Part shown: positions 17,482 through 26,384 of the stretch, piece by piece
Layout: the number at the start of each line of letters is the position of its first letter
How positions within the stretch are numbered: position 1 is the first letter of the stretch
Source of the DNA: an uncultured Lachnospiraceae bacterium
Lineage (GTDB): Bacteria > Bacillota > Clostridia > Lachnospirales > Lachnospiraceae
NCBI GenBank assembly: GCA_947631505.1
Contig: CANRLR010000020.1
Coordinates: forward strand, 1-50,247
Length of the DNA stretch: 50,247 nucleotides
Direction: 5' to 3'
Notes under the pieces: model-generated
Database searches by the model: none
Seen by the model: only the letters and a program-made list of their open reading frames with translations
Told to the model about the DNA's origin: nothing
Program-made: the position numbers and the translations under genes

Positions 17482-18945
17482 ATGTACCACAGAAGAGTTC
17501 AGAGCTGGATGAAACATATGGATTTTTTAGTTCAGGAATTGATTTGTTTTCAGCTGGCATTCTGTATCGCCTGTATAATGCGTCATGGATGGATCAATCC
17601 ATATTATAGTGTGCTCTATCGCAATACTGCTATTGTCGCAGCTATGATACAGATTTTTATTATCGTTGGTTTTAATGTCTTTAATGATATTTTGTGGCGT
17701 GGCTACTATAAGGAATTTATAAATTCCGTGAAGACCGTAGTCATGGTAATGTTATTGATGGTATTTTATTTGTTCCTGATTCAGCAGGGAGTAACGTTCT
17801 CCCGGTTCGTGCTGATTGCAACGACAGGATACTACTGGGCCTTCTGTTATTTATTTCGTGGCTTGAGAAAGTATTATCTGCGATTGAAGAGTTCAGAAAA
17901 TCAGGGAGAAAAGTCCCTGATTGTAGTAACTACCAAAAAAAGAGCCGAAAAGACAGTGTGTAAGCTTCGGGAGAAAAATATCAATGAGTTCGTGCTTACC
18001 GGAATTATATTATTGGATTGCGAGGTATTGCCGGAGGGCGGGAACTCAACTTTTGGTGAGCTGAAAGGAATCCCTGTGGTGGCCGGATACAATAATGCAG
18101 CAGAATACTTATGCCGGGACTGGGTCGATGAAGTGTTTCTTGATGTGAAAGAAATGGATACTTATTGTAGAACTCTCATACATACGATGGCAGACATGAA
18201 TATGGTAATTCATTTGAGGATTGGTGACAGCGAGGATTTCCCGATTCAGAAAAAAGCGATACAGCAAATCGGGGACAGCACGGTGGTTACCATGAGCTCT
18301 CAGATTCGGAATATGAGAGAGGCCTTTGTCAAAAGGCTTATGGACATTGCGGGAGGGCTGGTTGGCTGCCTGTTGACAGGAATCCTGTTTCTGTTTTTAG
18401 CTCCGGCTATTTATATACAGTCACCGGGACCGGTTCTTTTTTCTCAAATGAGAGTCGGCCGTAACGGAAAGCTTTTTCGGATCTATAAGTTTCGCAGTAT
18501 GTATATGGATGCAGAGGAACGGAAGAAAGAATTACTGGCACGGAATGAATTAGAAGACGGGCGGATGTTCAAAATGGAAAACGACCCCCGCATTATCGGA
18601 AGTGAAAAAGGACCGGGCCGGGGAATCGGTAGTTTTATCCGTCGGACTTCACTGGATGAATTTCCCCAGTTTTTCAATGTACTCAAAGGAGAAATGAGTC
18701 TGGTAGGAACAAGGCCGCCTACCTTGGATGAATGGGAATTATATAATCCCCATCACAGGAGCCGGCTGTCAATTAAGCCGGGACTTACAGGTATGTGGCA
18801 GGTCAGTGGACGCAGTGATGTCCAAAATTTTGAAGAGGTGGTTGCACTGGACCGCCGGTACATTGCTGAGTGGTCATTGGGACTGGATATAAGGATTCTG
18901 CTAAAAACGATAGTGACAGTGATAAGAGGAGAGGGAGCAAAGTAG
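17482..18945 (+). CDS. Polyprenyl glycosylphosphotransferase (initiating sugar-1-phosphate transferase)
   Basis: The protein has 487 residues. It has an N-terminal membrane region (four or five helices up to about residue 125), a central nucleotide-binding-like domain (about 145-260, starting KSLIVVTTKKRAEK), one more membrane helix (about 290-315), and the catalytic bacterial sugar-transferase domain. The catalytic motifs are KRLMDIAGG, SPGPVLFSQMRVGRNGK, IYKFRSMYMDAE, the DE of RRTSLDEFPQ, FNVLKGEMSLVGTRP and PGLTGMWQVSGR. It transfers a sugar phosphate from a UDP-sugar to undecaprenyl phosphate, the first step of repeat-unit synthesis. The donor sugar cannot be read from the sequence. Confidence 0.9.
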   Translation: MYHRRVQSWMKHMDFLVQELICFQLAFCIACIMRHGWINPYYSVLYRNTAIVAAMIQIFIIVGFNVFNDILWRGYYKEFINSVKTVVMVMLLMVFYLFLIQQGVTFSRFVLIATTGYYWAFCYLFRGLRKYYLRLKSSENQGEKSLIVVTTKKRAEKTVCKLREKNINEFVLTGIILLDCEVLPEGGNSTFGELKGIPVVAGYNNAAEYLCRDWVDEVFLDVKEMDTYCRTLIHTMADMNMVIHLRIGDSEDFPIQKKAIQQIGDSTVVTMSSQIRNMREAFVKRLMDIAGGLVGCLLTGILFLFLAPAIYIQSPGPVLFSQMRVGRNGKLFRIYKFRSMYMDAEERKKELLARNELEDGRMFKMENDPRIIGSEKGPGRGIGSFIRRTSLDEFPQFFNVLKGEMSLVGTRPPTLDEWELYNPHHRSRLSIKPGLTGMWQVSGRSDVQNFEEVVALDRRYIAEWSLGLDIRILLKTIVTVIRGEGAK

Positions 18946-18963
18946 AGACTAAATGGGGAACCG

Positions 18964-18993
18964 ACCTCTGTATTTTATACAGGATGAGGTTTT
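18964..18993 (+). terminator. Hairpin with short T-run after the initiating transferase gene
   Basis: ACCT...AGGT outer arms (18964-18967 and 18987-18990) enclose CTGTAT-TTT-ATACAG (18968-18982), followed by TTTT. It is a weak intrinsic terminator or attenuator in the gap before the AT-rich synthesis genes. Confidence 0.45.
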
Positions 18994-19053
18994 GATATAG
19001 ATTGGGAGATTTTTATAGCATCGTCCTCCAATCAAACGAGTTTTGCTGATAAA

Positions 19054-19074
19054 CCTCCGCACAAAGGGCGGAGG
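19054..19074 (+). other. GC-rich leader hairpin at the entry to the polysaccharide synthesis genes
   Basis: CCTCCGC (19054-19060), loop ACAAAGG, GCGGAGG (19068-19074), then GGGCGGGACTCGGAGG. It stands out from the AT-rich surroundings. No T-run follows. Its position just after a weak terminator and before a long biosynthetic stretch fits an antitermination element of the LoaP/RfaH kind, but no such factor is encoded in the window. Confidence 0.4.
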
Positions 19075-19134
19075 GGGCGGGACTCGGAGGTAATAGGCAG
19101 GCTGTTATAAGTAATTTTAGAAAGGATTCTTCGT

Positions 19135-19869
19135 ATGAAAATGGAAATGCATATACATACAAGATATTCAAAGGATAGTTTACTTTGCTTTTGGCCGTTA
19201 TATTTAAAATGCCGACTGTTGAATATAGATGCTCTTGCAATAACAGAACATAACAATATTGATGGTGCAAAAAAATTTAAAAATTTTTGTGAGAAACATG
19301 GTAAACGTATTTTTGTAATTGTAGGTGAGGAAATCTTTACATCAGAGGGGGAGGTAATAGGTCTATATCTTTCGGAACCTATAGCTCCGGGAATGACAGC
19401 TGAAAAAACAATGGATGAAATAAAAAAGCAAAATGGGGTAATATGTGTCCCACATCCTTATGATGAAAAAAGAAATAAAACAGTTCTAAAGGAATCTGTA
19501 ATAGCAAAAAATGCGAAAAGAATTGACTGTATAGAAGTATATAATGGGCGAAATATTTCTTCTGTTTATGAGGAAAAGCAGTTGGAAATTGCAAAAAAAA
19601 ATGCTGTGCCCTATATCATAGGTTCAGATGCACATACATGGCTTGAAATAGGTAGAAATTATATAGAGATTGAAAATGTACCAGTGAATCCGATTGAATT
19701 TAGAGAGAACATAAAAACTGCGGTTTTTCACAAGAGAGATTGTATTTGGATCGCACACCAGATAACAAAAATTGTGAAAATACTAAAACTTATAATGAAG
19801 GGTGATTATAATGCAATATTTGAGGCTGTCAATAGAAGAATTAAAAACACAATGCAAGGATTGGGCTGA
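19135..19869 (+). CDS. PHP-domain metal-dependent phosphoesterase
   Basis: The protein has 244 residues. PHP motifs are MEMHIHTRYSKDS at the N-terminus (H-x-H), DALAITEHNNIDG, GEEIFTSEGEVIG, VPHPYD and IGSDAHTWLEIG. These are the metal ligands of the COG0613-type phosphoesterases and histidinol-phosphatase relatives, distinct from the CpsB-type protein earlier in the operon. The substrate is unknown; a sugar phosphate is the natural guess. It has an AAAGGA site upstream. It overlaps the phosphoribosyltransferase gene by 59 bases, a close coupling that suggests the two act in the same step. From here to about 28.5 kb the DNA is clearly richer in A+T than before. Confidence 0.82.
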   Translation: MKMEMHIHTRYSKDSLLCFWPLYLKCRLLNIDALAITEHNNIDGAKKFKNFCEKHGKRIFVIVGEEIFTSEGEVIGLYLSEPIAPGMTAEKTMDEIKKQNGVICVPHPYDEKRNKTVLKESVIAKNAKRIDCIEVYNGRNISSVYEEKQLEIAKKNAVPYIIGSDAHTWLEIGRNYIEIENVPVNPIEFRENIKTAVFHKRDCIWIAHQITKIVKILKLIMKGDYNAIFEAVNRRIKNTMQGLG

Positions 19870-20419
19870 TGCCATTCAGAATACATATTATCCGGATTTG
19901 ATTATTTATGTTGCAAAGGGAGGATTTTTAATTGGTTATGAACTTTCTAAAAATATGAAAGTTCCGATGTTAGGAATAGAAACAGTTAGGGAAAAAGGAA
20001 ATGGCATTAAAGATTTTGCAGCACCAGTTTTACGTATAATGCCAGACTTTATTAGAAACTTTCTGATTACAGTAGAACTAAAAAACGGAATACATGAAAG
20101 AAATAACAGGCGAGAAGTAAGATTTATTGACGATTGCCATAGTGAACAATATAAATCGGGACAGAAGATTTTAATTGTGGATGATTCTGTTGATACTGGG
20201 GCGTCAATTGCTGCTGTAAAAAAATATATAATAAAAAAATTTCCTTCTTCAGATATTAAGGTTGCAGGATTTAATGTATGGGATAAAAGCAGGAGATTAG
20301 TTGCTACGGATTTTGCTTATTACCACAATACGGTAATAAGAGCACCGATGTCAAAAGACAGCCGGGAGTACAAAATATTTCTGAAAGAATTTAACGATTA
20401 TCAAAGGAAAAGGATATAA
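19811..20419 (+). CDS. Phosphoribosyltransferase-fold protein in the polysaccharide cluster
   Basis: The protein has 202 residues. ATG at 19811 has GAAGGG about nine bases upstream and lies inside the 3' end of the PHP gene. The PRPP-binding loop ILIVDDSVDTGAS (about residues 119-131) is that of type I phosphoribosyltransferases. The hydrophobic strand PDLIIYVAKGGFLIGYEL also fits the PRTase fold (the K-G-G pyrophosphate loop). No purine- or pyrimidine-specific hood is obvious. Its place between a PHP phosphatase and a DUF115 protein in a capsule operon is unusual. It may use PRPP to supply a ribosyl group, but salvage of a nucleobase cannot be excluded. Confidence 0.78.
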   Translation: MQYLRLSIEELKTQCKDWADAIQNTYYPDLIIYVAKGGFLIGYELSKNMKVPMLGIETVREKGNGIKDFAAPVLRIMPDFIRNFLITVELKNGIHERNNRREVRFIDDCHSEQYKSGQKILIVDDSVDTGASIAAVKKYIIKKFPSSDIKVAGFNVWDKSRRLVATDFAYYHNTVIRAPMSKDSREYKIFLKEFNDYQRKRI

Positions 20420-20422
20420 ATT

Positions 20423-21244
20423 ATGCATCAGTGTATATTTCATCTCAAACATAATAGATTCATACGATTTTTTTTAAAACCATTCATGGAATTGAAATCT
20501 TTATATAAAGAAAAATCTTTTCAGGTTTCGGTCTATCCTGAGATAATTAGAAAATATAAGAACAAGTACAGCGGGAAAAGATGTTTTATTATCGGTAATG
20601 GACCAAGTTTAAATCCAAACGATTTAGAACAAATTAAAAATGAGTTCAGCTTTGCTGCAAATCGGATATATAATATCTTTGATAAAACGAACTGGCGTCC
20701 GACATTTTATGTAAGTACGGATATGGATATAATACGTCAGGAATTCAATACAATAAAGAAGATTCATCAGCCGGTTAAGTTTATTAATTATGATGCACAT
20801 AAATATTTTAAAGACGAAGTTGATAAAACAATATATCTGTTCCTAAAAGGAAGGTTTGAACTTGTGAGAAATAAATTTGTTCAAAACGGAGTCAGCAAAG
20901 ATGTGGCGATGTATTCTACGAAAACGCAGACAGTTACCTGTGTAAGTATGGAATTGGCAATGTATATGGGTTTTAATGAAATTTTTTTATTAGGGGTCGA
21001 TCATAAGTTTTCCAGGTATGTTGACGCAGATGGTAAATTGAAAGAAGATAAAACGGTACAAAATTATTTTCCGGGTATGAAAGGTGGTGAACAGCAGGCA
21101 ATATTGTATGTTGATGATACAACAGCCTGCTACAAGACAGTGAAGCAATATGCAGAACAAAGAAATATTAAAATATTCAATTTGACAAGAGGAGGAAAAT
21201 TGGACGTATTTGAAAGGAGAAAATTAGAAGATGTTCTCGGATGA
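20423..21244 (+). CDS. DUF115/MptE-like Rossmann-fold protein, possible glycosyltransferase
   Basis: The protein has 273 residues. The core motif RCFIIGNGPSLNPNDL (about 53-68), then FAANRIY, WRPTFYVSTD, and later CVSMELAMYMGFNEIFLLGVD follow the pattern of the DUF115 (6-hydroxymethylpterin pyrophosphokinase MptE-like) superfamily. This superfamily includes the Maf proteins that glycosylate flagellin with CMP-activated nonulosonic acids, and relatives are common in capsule clusters. The context with a CMP-sugar synthetase in the same operon makes sugar transfer the better guess than pterin metabolism. It starts three bases after the PRTase stop and overlaps the GT2 gene by 14 bases. Confidence 0.75.
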   Translation: MHQCIFHLKHNRFIRFFLKPFMELKSLYKEKSFQVSVYPEIIRKYKNKYSGKRCFIIGNGPSLNPNDLEQIKNEFSFAANRIYNIFDKTNWRPTFYVSTDMDIIRQEFNTIKKIHQPVKFINYDAHKYFKDEVDKTIYLFLKGRFELVRNKFVQNGVSKDVAMYSTKTQTVTCVSMELAMYMGFNEIFLLGVDHKFSRYVDADGKLKEDKTVQNYFPGMKGGEQQAILYVDDTTACYKTVKQYAEQRNIKIFNLTRGGKLDVFERRKLEDVLG

Positions 21245-22277
21245 TTGTGATAAGCCTCTTGTTAGTATAATTTTGCCACTGTTTAACGCAAAAAAATATA
21301 TTTATCAAACGCTTCGATCCATACAGAATCAAACTTATCAAAACATAGAAGTGATAGTTATAGATGATGGCTCCACCGATGGAAGTAAGGAAATCTGTGA
21401 AAAATTTGTTGATTCAGACACAAGATTTAAACTCTATTCAAAGAAAAATACAGGTATATCCAATACAAGAAATGTGGCTATTCATAAAGCTGTGGGCAGG
21501 TATATAGCCTTTTGCGATCATGATGATTGTATGGATATCAATCTGATACAGGAACTCTTAAATATAATTGTAAAGAATGACGCCGATATTGCGTTTGCCA
21601 ACTATTCTATTCAATATATTGACCAAAGTGGGCAATATATAAAAAAAATAAATGCCGGACTAGAAACAGGTATATATACAAAACAGGAAATATTAGAAAA
21701 AATACCTTTTATGAGAAAAAGTTTTCAGTCTGTATGGAACGGATTATATAAAAAGGAATTATTTCTTGAAAATAATATATTCTTTGATGAAACAATGAAA
21801 TCTGGTGGTGAGGATATTACACTAAATTATCAATTATTGCAATTTGCAAATAAAATTGTTACAACAGATAAGATACTTTATTATCACTTCAAACGAATTG
21901 GTCAAAGTGCATCTACTTTCTTGAATGAAAACCGAATTGATGCAATTATAAAATTTTCAGAGATGGAAGAAAAAATTATTTGGGATAATGTTGAGGATAA
22001 TAAATGGAAAAAAATTGCTATAGCATGTGAGCGGATGGCAAATTTATCTCTAATATTGACTGTGTTAGTGCAGTCAGGCGCAGATGAAAAGACACAGATC
22101 CAAGAATTAAAAAGGATTCGAAAAAATTCAAAAATAGATTTTTGTATAAAAAACGGGGAAAGTAATGCTTGTTTTTTTATGATACACAATTTTCCTAAGA
22201 GATGGATGGCGTCGATTTTGTTTCGGTTTAAACTTTACAAAATATTGCTTAAACTAAGCAGGAAACGAGCGAATTAG
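21231..22277 (+). CDS. GT2-family glycosyltransferase
   Basis: The protein has 348 residues. The GT-A fold N-terminus is typical: VSIILPLFNAKKYIYQTLRS, QTYQNIEVIVIDDGSTDGS (first Asp pair) and AFCDHDDCMD (the D-x-D metal site as DHDD). KSGGEDITLNYQLLQ provides the acceptor-side ED motif. The C-terminal 120 residues are basic and hydrophobic and probably touch the membrane. It adds one sugar to the lipid-linked repeat unit. It is the only conventional glycosyltransferase in this operon, which implies either a very short repeat unit or additional non-classical transferases. AAAGGAG lies about 11 bases before the ATG. Confidence 0.88.
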   Translation: MFSDDCDKPLVSIILPLFNAKKYIYQTLRSIQNQTYQNIEVIVIDDGSTDGSKEICEKFVDSDTRFKLYSKKNTGISNTRNVAIHKAVGRYIAFCDHDDCMDINLIQELLNIIVKNDADIAFANYSIQYIDQSGQYIKKINAGLETGIYTKQEILEKIPFMRKSFQSVWNGLYKKELFLENNIFFDETMKSGGEDITLNYQLLQFANKIVTTDKILYYHFKRIGQSASTFLNENRIDAIIKFSEMEEKIIWDNVEDNKWKKIAIACERMANLSLILTVLVQSGADEKTQIQELKRIRKNSKIDFCIKNGESNACFFMIHNFPKRWMASILFRFKLYKILLKLSRKRAN

Positions 22278-22296
22278 TGTAAGAAAGGAGTTTAAC

Positions 22297-22308
22297 ATGA
22301 AGCGATGA
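22297..22308 (+). other. Three-codon mini-ORF (MKR-stop) coupled to wzy
   Basis: AAAGGAG (22284-22290) is six bases before an ATG at 22297 that reads ATG-AAG-CGA-TGA. The stop overlaps the wzy start as ATGA (22305-22308). The best-placed start therefore belongs to the mini-ORF, and wzy would be reached by re-initiation. It may be chance or a point mutation. Confidence 0.4.
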
Positions 22309-23567
22309 AAATCACAATGAAAAAATTATATAGTATGATACTTTTGCTAATAATATTCATAGCAATTTTAGTTTTAAGAATTTTTGATTATAGAATACAG
22401 ACCTATGTACTATGCGGATTGCTCATGTTATTCTATCTTTTTTTGAATCAACAGTACATATTTTTCTGCATATCCAAATATGGATTAAAAATTTGTGCAA
22501 TTTTTGTTTTTCTTGTGTTAATGACTTTAATATCTGTAATAGAATCGAAAACAAGAATTTCGTTCTTTTATCAAATAATGTTATTTTTCTTGTTTTATAT
22601 TTTCTTTTCTACTTTTTATATAAAAAATGGAGAAAATAGTTATCATTGGTTATTTTTGTCCTTATATAAAGCTAGTATTTTTTTATCGCTCGCTGGAATA
22701 TATGAAGGATTGATAAGAGAAAATCTATTTCGTGATTTAATCTATTCAAATTATTTTGCGTATGCCGAACATACAGATTTATATCGTGTCAGTCTTATGT
22801 TTATTCATCCGATTGTATACGCACATTTTGTGATGCTTATGCTGATTTATGGATTCTATTTTGATAAAAGCAAGTATAAGATAATCAACTGCACAATTTT
22901 ATTAGTAAATATATATCTGACAAAAGCGAGATCTATTTGGATTTCTATTGCAGTTGTAGCAGTTATTTACCTTATCAAAAAAAATATTTTATGCAGAAAT
23001 AAAATAAAAAAAAGGACGCTGATTTGTTTATTTGCTATGCCTGTTGTTCTATTGTTGGGATATTATTATTTTTTAGATGAGTTTATTGTACAAAAGATCT
23101 GGGGGAGATTTATTGAAGCTTTTTCATCCAATTCGTATTTCCTTAGAATTAGTGCGATAAATAATTTGCTGGAATACTTTCTTCATGATAATTCGTTCCT
23201 TAGAATTTTATTTGGAAATGGGAATGGTGCGGCAACAGTTATGATGGAAAATGTGGTTAGTGTACGTGGCATTGGACAGTATTCAATGACAACAACGGAT
23301 AATTTTTATTTAAGTTTTTTGTATAATTTCGGTATATTTACAATTTTTATCTTGTTTTTATTTCTAATCGGAGTATTTAAGAGAACATTAACTACGAATC
23401 ATAGATTGCTGGAGTATATTGGATTGTCCTTAATAAGCAGCATAATTGCAATTGTTTTTTATGATGTATTTAGTTGGGAAATTATAATTTTTCTAATAAT
23501 GTCCCAAGTTGCCTTATACAATATGATAACTTTAAACAATATATCTGATAAGGAGATAAATAAGTGA
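22305..23567 (+). CDS. Wzy-type polysaccharide polymerase / O-antigen ligase-like membrane protein
   Basis: The protein has 420 residues with about ten to twelve hydrophobic segments, poor sequence conservation and very AT-rich codons, as usual for Wzy proteins. A larger outside loop lies at about 275-330 and contains the LFGNGNGAA-like element seen in many O-antigen polymerases. [14 protein letters not shown] is reminiscent of the Wzy_C T-x-S-R motif. In the Wzx/Wzy pathway this protein joins repeat units outside the membrane. The neighbours Wzx (24198-25637) and the Wzz-like protein agree. The start is inside an ATGA overlap with the mini-ORF. Confidence 0.82.
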   Translation: MKITMKKLYSMILLLIIFIAILVLRIFDYRIQTYVLCGLLMLFYLFLNQQYIFFCISKYGLKICAIFVFLVLMTLISVIESKTRISFFYQIMLFFLFYIFFSTFYIKNGENSYHWLFLSLYKASIFLSLAGIYEGLIRENLFRDLIYSNYFAYAEHTDLYRVSLMFIHPIVYAHFVMLMLIYGFYFDKSKYKIINCTILLVNIYLTKARSIWISIAVVAVIYLIKKNILCRNKIKKRTLICLFAMPVVLLLGYYYFLDEFIVQKIWGRFIEAFSSNSYFLRISAINNLLEYFLHDNSFLRILFGNGNGAATVMMENVVSVRGIGQYSMTTTDNFYLSFLYNFGIFTIFILFLFLIGVFKRTLTTNHRLLEYIGLSLISSIIAIVFYDVFSWEIIIFLIMSQVALYNMITLNNISDKEINK

Positions 23568-24220
23568 TGTATCTACTGAAACAAATAAGACACAACATAA
23601 AATATTTCTTTGCCCAGAGACAGTGGAGAAACCAGAATAAACATAATTTTACGGTTTTATCTCAAGAATCATCCTTAGATATAGCAAGAGTAACTATTGG
23701 AAAAGGTACCTATGGAAAAATTGATTTTGAAATTTTTCATGATATGAATTCTTGTTTAATAATTGGAAATTATTGTTCGATTGGACCTAAGGTGAAATTT
23801 TTATTGGCTGGGGAACACGATTACAAAAGATTGTCGACATATCCATTCAAATTCCGTTATCTACATGACAGTTGTGAAACTTTTAGCAGGGGAGATATTA
23901 AGATCGAAGATGATGTATGGATAGGATATGGGGCGATGCTCCTTTCCGGTGTAACGATAGGGCAAGGTGCTGTAATTGGTGCAGGAAGCATTGTTCGTGA
24001 GGATGTCCCTCCCTATTCTATCTATTGCAATGACAATATAAAAAAATATAGATTTGATAGTCATACAATTGATATGCTTATGCGGTTTGATTATTCGTCT
24101 CTTGAGCCAAAGGATATAAAAGATGATATAGAAAAATTATACTTGAATATCAAGGAATTCTGTAAAACAGACTTCTATCATGAAAGGTCAAAAGAAGATG
24201 GAGACAATGGAAACGCTTAA
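23567..24220 (+). CDS. CatB-type O-acetyltransferase (left-handed beta-helix)
   Basis: The protein has 217 residues. ATG at 23567 overlaps the wzy stop as TGATG and has AGGAG upstream. Hexapeptide repeats are visible: [20 protein letters not shown], then the catalytic-histidine loop [12 protein letters not shown], and [33 protein letters not shown]. This is the arrangement of CatB/WbbJ-type sugar O-acetyltransferases using acetyl-CoA. It probably decorates a sugar of the repeat unit. The ending [18 protein letters not shown] is a helical tail. It overlaps the flippase gene by 23 bases if that starts at 24198. Confidence 0.87.
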   Translation: MYLLKQIRHNIKYFFAQRQWRNQNKHNFTVLSQESSLDIARVTIGKGTYGKIDFEIFHDMNSCLIIGNYCSIGPKVKFLLAGEHDYKRLSTYPFKFRYLHDSCETFSRGDIKIEDDVWIGYGAMLLSGVTIGQGAVIGAGSIVREDVPPYSIYCNDNIKKYRFDSHTIDMLMRFDYSSLEPKDIKDDIEKLYLNIKEFCKTDFYHERSKEDGDNGNA

Positions 24221-25637
24221 AAAAAGAACCTTATTAAATTTAAAGGCTGCATTTGTATCACAGTTATTTTCCTTTTTAGTCAGCATGATAATGTCAATTG
24301 TAGTTCCCAAAGTAATTGATGTAGAACAATTTTCATATTGGCAGCTGTTTCTTTTTTATGCAAATTATGTTGGACTATTTTTATTTGGTCTGAATGATGG
24401 AATTTATTTACGTATCGGCGGCAAGACCTATAGTGAAATCAATAAATCTCTTTTGGGAACACAATTCAAATTGTCTGTGATTATGCAAAGTGTAGTAATG
24501 TTGCTGATTATGCTTTATGCAAAATGTTTTGAAACGGATATAATTCGGGCTTTAGTTCTAGTAAGAGTAGCGGTATATCTCATTATATTTAATCTGCATG
24601 GTTTTCTTGGATATATAATGCAGGCAGTTAATTTGGTAAATAAATATTCTAAGTCAATCATTATTGAAAAAGCCATATTTTGTATCATAATAATTGGTTT
24701 GATATGGAAGAGAACCGAAGCTTTTACTTTGTATGTTGATGCTTACATTATGTGTAAGGCAGTATCATTCGTATATCTGATGATAGTATCAAGAGAACTG
24801 CTTTTTTCGAAAATGTACTCTTTGAAGACCGCTTTTTTTGAGATAAAAACGAATATTTCGATTGGTATTCATTTGATGATTGCAAATATATCGAATAGTA
24901 TGATACTAGGGATTGGCCGTTTTTTGATTGATAAGAGATGGGATGTCATTACATTTGGAAAGGTTTCATTAGCTTTATCACTTGTGAATTTTTTTCTCAT
25001 ATTTATCAGCCAGACCAGTATCGTTTTATTTCCGGCACTACGGTGCGTAACACAAAAGCAGCTTGTTAATTTGTATCATAAGATGAGACTTGTTTTAGGT
25101 GTGACACTTTCTTCTGTTTTTTTTCTATATATTCCAATTAAAATATTAGTGAGTTGGTGGCTGCCGCAATATGAGAAAAGCATTTACTATTTAATTTTTC
25201 TTTTGCCAATCTGTACTTATGATGGAAAAATGAACATAATGTGCAGTACATTTTTTAAAGTATTAAGACGTGAGAAGATTCTTTTGGCTGTAAATGTCAG
25301 CAGCATGTTTGTGAGCCTTATGACGGTTTATACATCAGCGGTCATCAATCATAATTTGAATTATGTGCTTATCGGTATGACTTTTAGTGTAGCTTTCCGA
25401 TGTATCTTGTCAGAAATAGTTTTGTCAAAGGTCTTGCATGTCAATGTCATCAAGGAAATAATGGAAGAGAGCATTCTAGTTATAATATTCATTTTGTCAT
25501 CATTAACTTGTAATAATTTGTCCGCATTTTTAGTAAATGGAATTATGTATATCATTTATATATGGATGAATCGTAATAGAATGAAACAATATTTACCGGA
25601 GCGTTTCATAAAGCACAATCAGCATTGTAGAAGATAG
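24198..25637 (+). CDS. Wzx-type polysaccharide flippase (MOP/PST family)
   Basis: The protein has 479 residues with about twelve to fourteen membrane segments. The start is uncertain: 24198 has AAGG about ten bases upstream, and 24180 and 24207 are alternatives in the same frame. The N-terminus ([20 protein letters not shown], then [20 protein letters not shown]) is typical of polysaccharide-specific transporters of the MOP family. Wzx moves the finished lipid-linked repeat unit across the membrane for Wzy. No other flippase is present in the operon. Confidence 0.85.
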   Translation: METMETLKKRTLLNLKAAFVSQLFSFLVSMIMSIVVPKVIDVEQFSYWQLFLFYANYVGLFLFGLNDGIYLRIGGKTYSEINKSLLGTQFKLSVIMQSVVMLLIMLYAKCFETDIIRALVLVRVAVYLIIFNLHGFLGYIMQAVNLVNKYSKSIIIEKAIFCIIIIGLIWKRTEAFTLYVDAYIMCKAVSFVYLMIVSRELLFSKMYSLKTAFFEIKTNISIGIHLMIANISNSMILGIGRFLIDKRWDVITFGKVSLALSLVNFFLIFISQTSIVLFPALRCVTQKQLVNLYHKMRLVLGVTLSSVFFLYIPIKILVSWWLPQYEKSIYYLIFLLPICTYDGKMNIMCSTFFKVLRREKILLAVNVSSMFVSLMTVYTSAVINHNLNYVLIGMTFSVAFRCILSEIVLSKVLHVNVIKEIMEESILVIIFILSSLTCNNLSAFLVNGIMYIIYIWMNRNRMKQYLPERFIKHNQHCRR

Positions 25638-25649
25638 GAGAAAAAACTT

Positions 25650-26384
25650 ATGAAAGTTGTAGGAATTATTCCGGCCCGTTATGGCTCAACAAGACTTCCA
25701 GGTAAACCTTTAAAAGATATTTTAGGTCATCCAATGATCTGGTGGGTTTATAAAAGAGTTTGTACAGTACATAAAATTGATGAAGTTTATGTTGCTGCTG
25801 ATGACGACAGAATTAAGACTGTATGCGAGGAAAATAATATTCCTGTTGTGATGACGGCAAATACTCATAGGGCTGCAGCATACAGACTTCAGGAAGTTTC
25901 AGAGGTCATAAAGGCGGATTTTTATGTCCAGCTGAATGGTGATGAGCCTCTGATAAATACGGAAGCAATTGCAGCATCAATTCCTGATTATGTTCCACAG
26001 GATGTTGAATTCGGTACGAATATCATTACTGAGATGAACGATCCAGCACAGGTAATGGATTCATCAAATATAAAGATGGTGTTTGATAATGATATGAATG
26101 CATTGTATATGTCCAGAGCACCAATTCCATATCCATTTAAAGCGATTGATTTTAAGTTTTATAAACATGTGGGCATTATCGGATATAACAAAAAGATGCT
26201 TGATTTTTATAAAAAAACAGTTCCCGGTAGATTTGAATTGATTGAAGGAATCGATACACTTAGATTTTTAGATTATGGAAAGCAATTAAAGCTTTCACTC
26301 GTATCCAGTTGTCACAGCTTATCTGTTGACACAGATAAAGATCTTGAGATGGTACTCAAGATGATGAAGGAAGGTAATAATTAA
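25650..26384 (+). CDS. kdsB: KdsB-like CMP-ulosonate cytidylyltransferase
   Basis: The protein has 244 residues, the usual length for KdsB. The CTP-binding signature GIIPARYGSTRLPGKPL (about 4-20) is complete, and QLNGDEPLI carries the metal-binding Asp. The segment that in KdsB reads SGTDR is here HRAAAYRL, a change near the sugar pocket that suggests a substrate other than Kdo. HVGIIGYNKKML and RFELIEGIDTLRFLDYG match the family's C-terminal half. It activates a 2-keto-3-deoxy sugar acid as the CMP derivative. Kdo itself is not expected in a Gram-positive cell. The stop overlaps the next start as TAATG. A GGAG site precedes its own start. Confidence 0.85.
   Translation: MKVVGIIPARYGSTRLPGKPLKDILGHPMIWWVYKRVCTVHKIDEVYVAADDDRIKTVCEENNIPVVMTANTHRAAAYRLQEVSEVIKADFYVQLNGDEPLINTEAIAASIPDYVPQDVEFGTNIITEMNDPAQVMDSSNIKMVFDNDMNALYMSRAPIPYPFKAIDFKFYKHVGIIGYNKKMLDFYKKTVPGRFELIEGIDTLRFLDYGKQLKLSLVSSCHSLSVDTDKDLEMVLKMMKEGNN

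Noticed and set aside
19054-19110. JUMPstart/ops element for RfaH-type antitermination
   Set aside because: The GGCGGTAG-type ops sequence is not present; only a GC-rich hairpin is seen.
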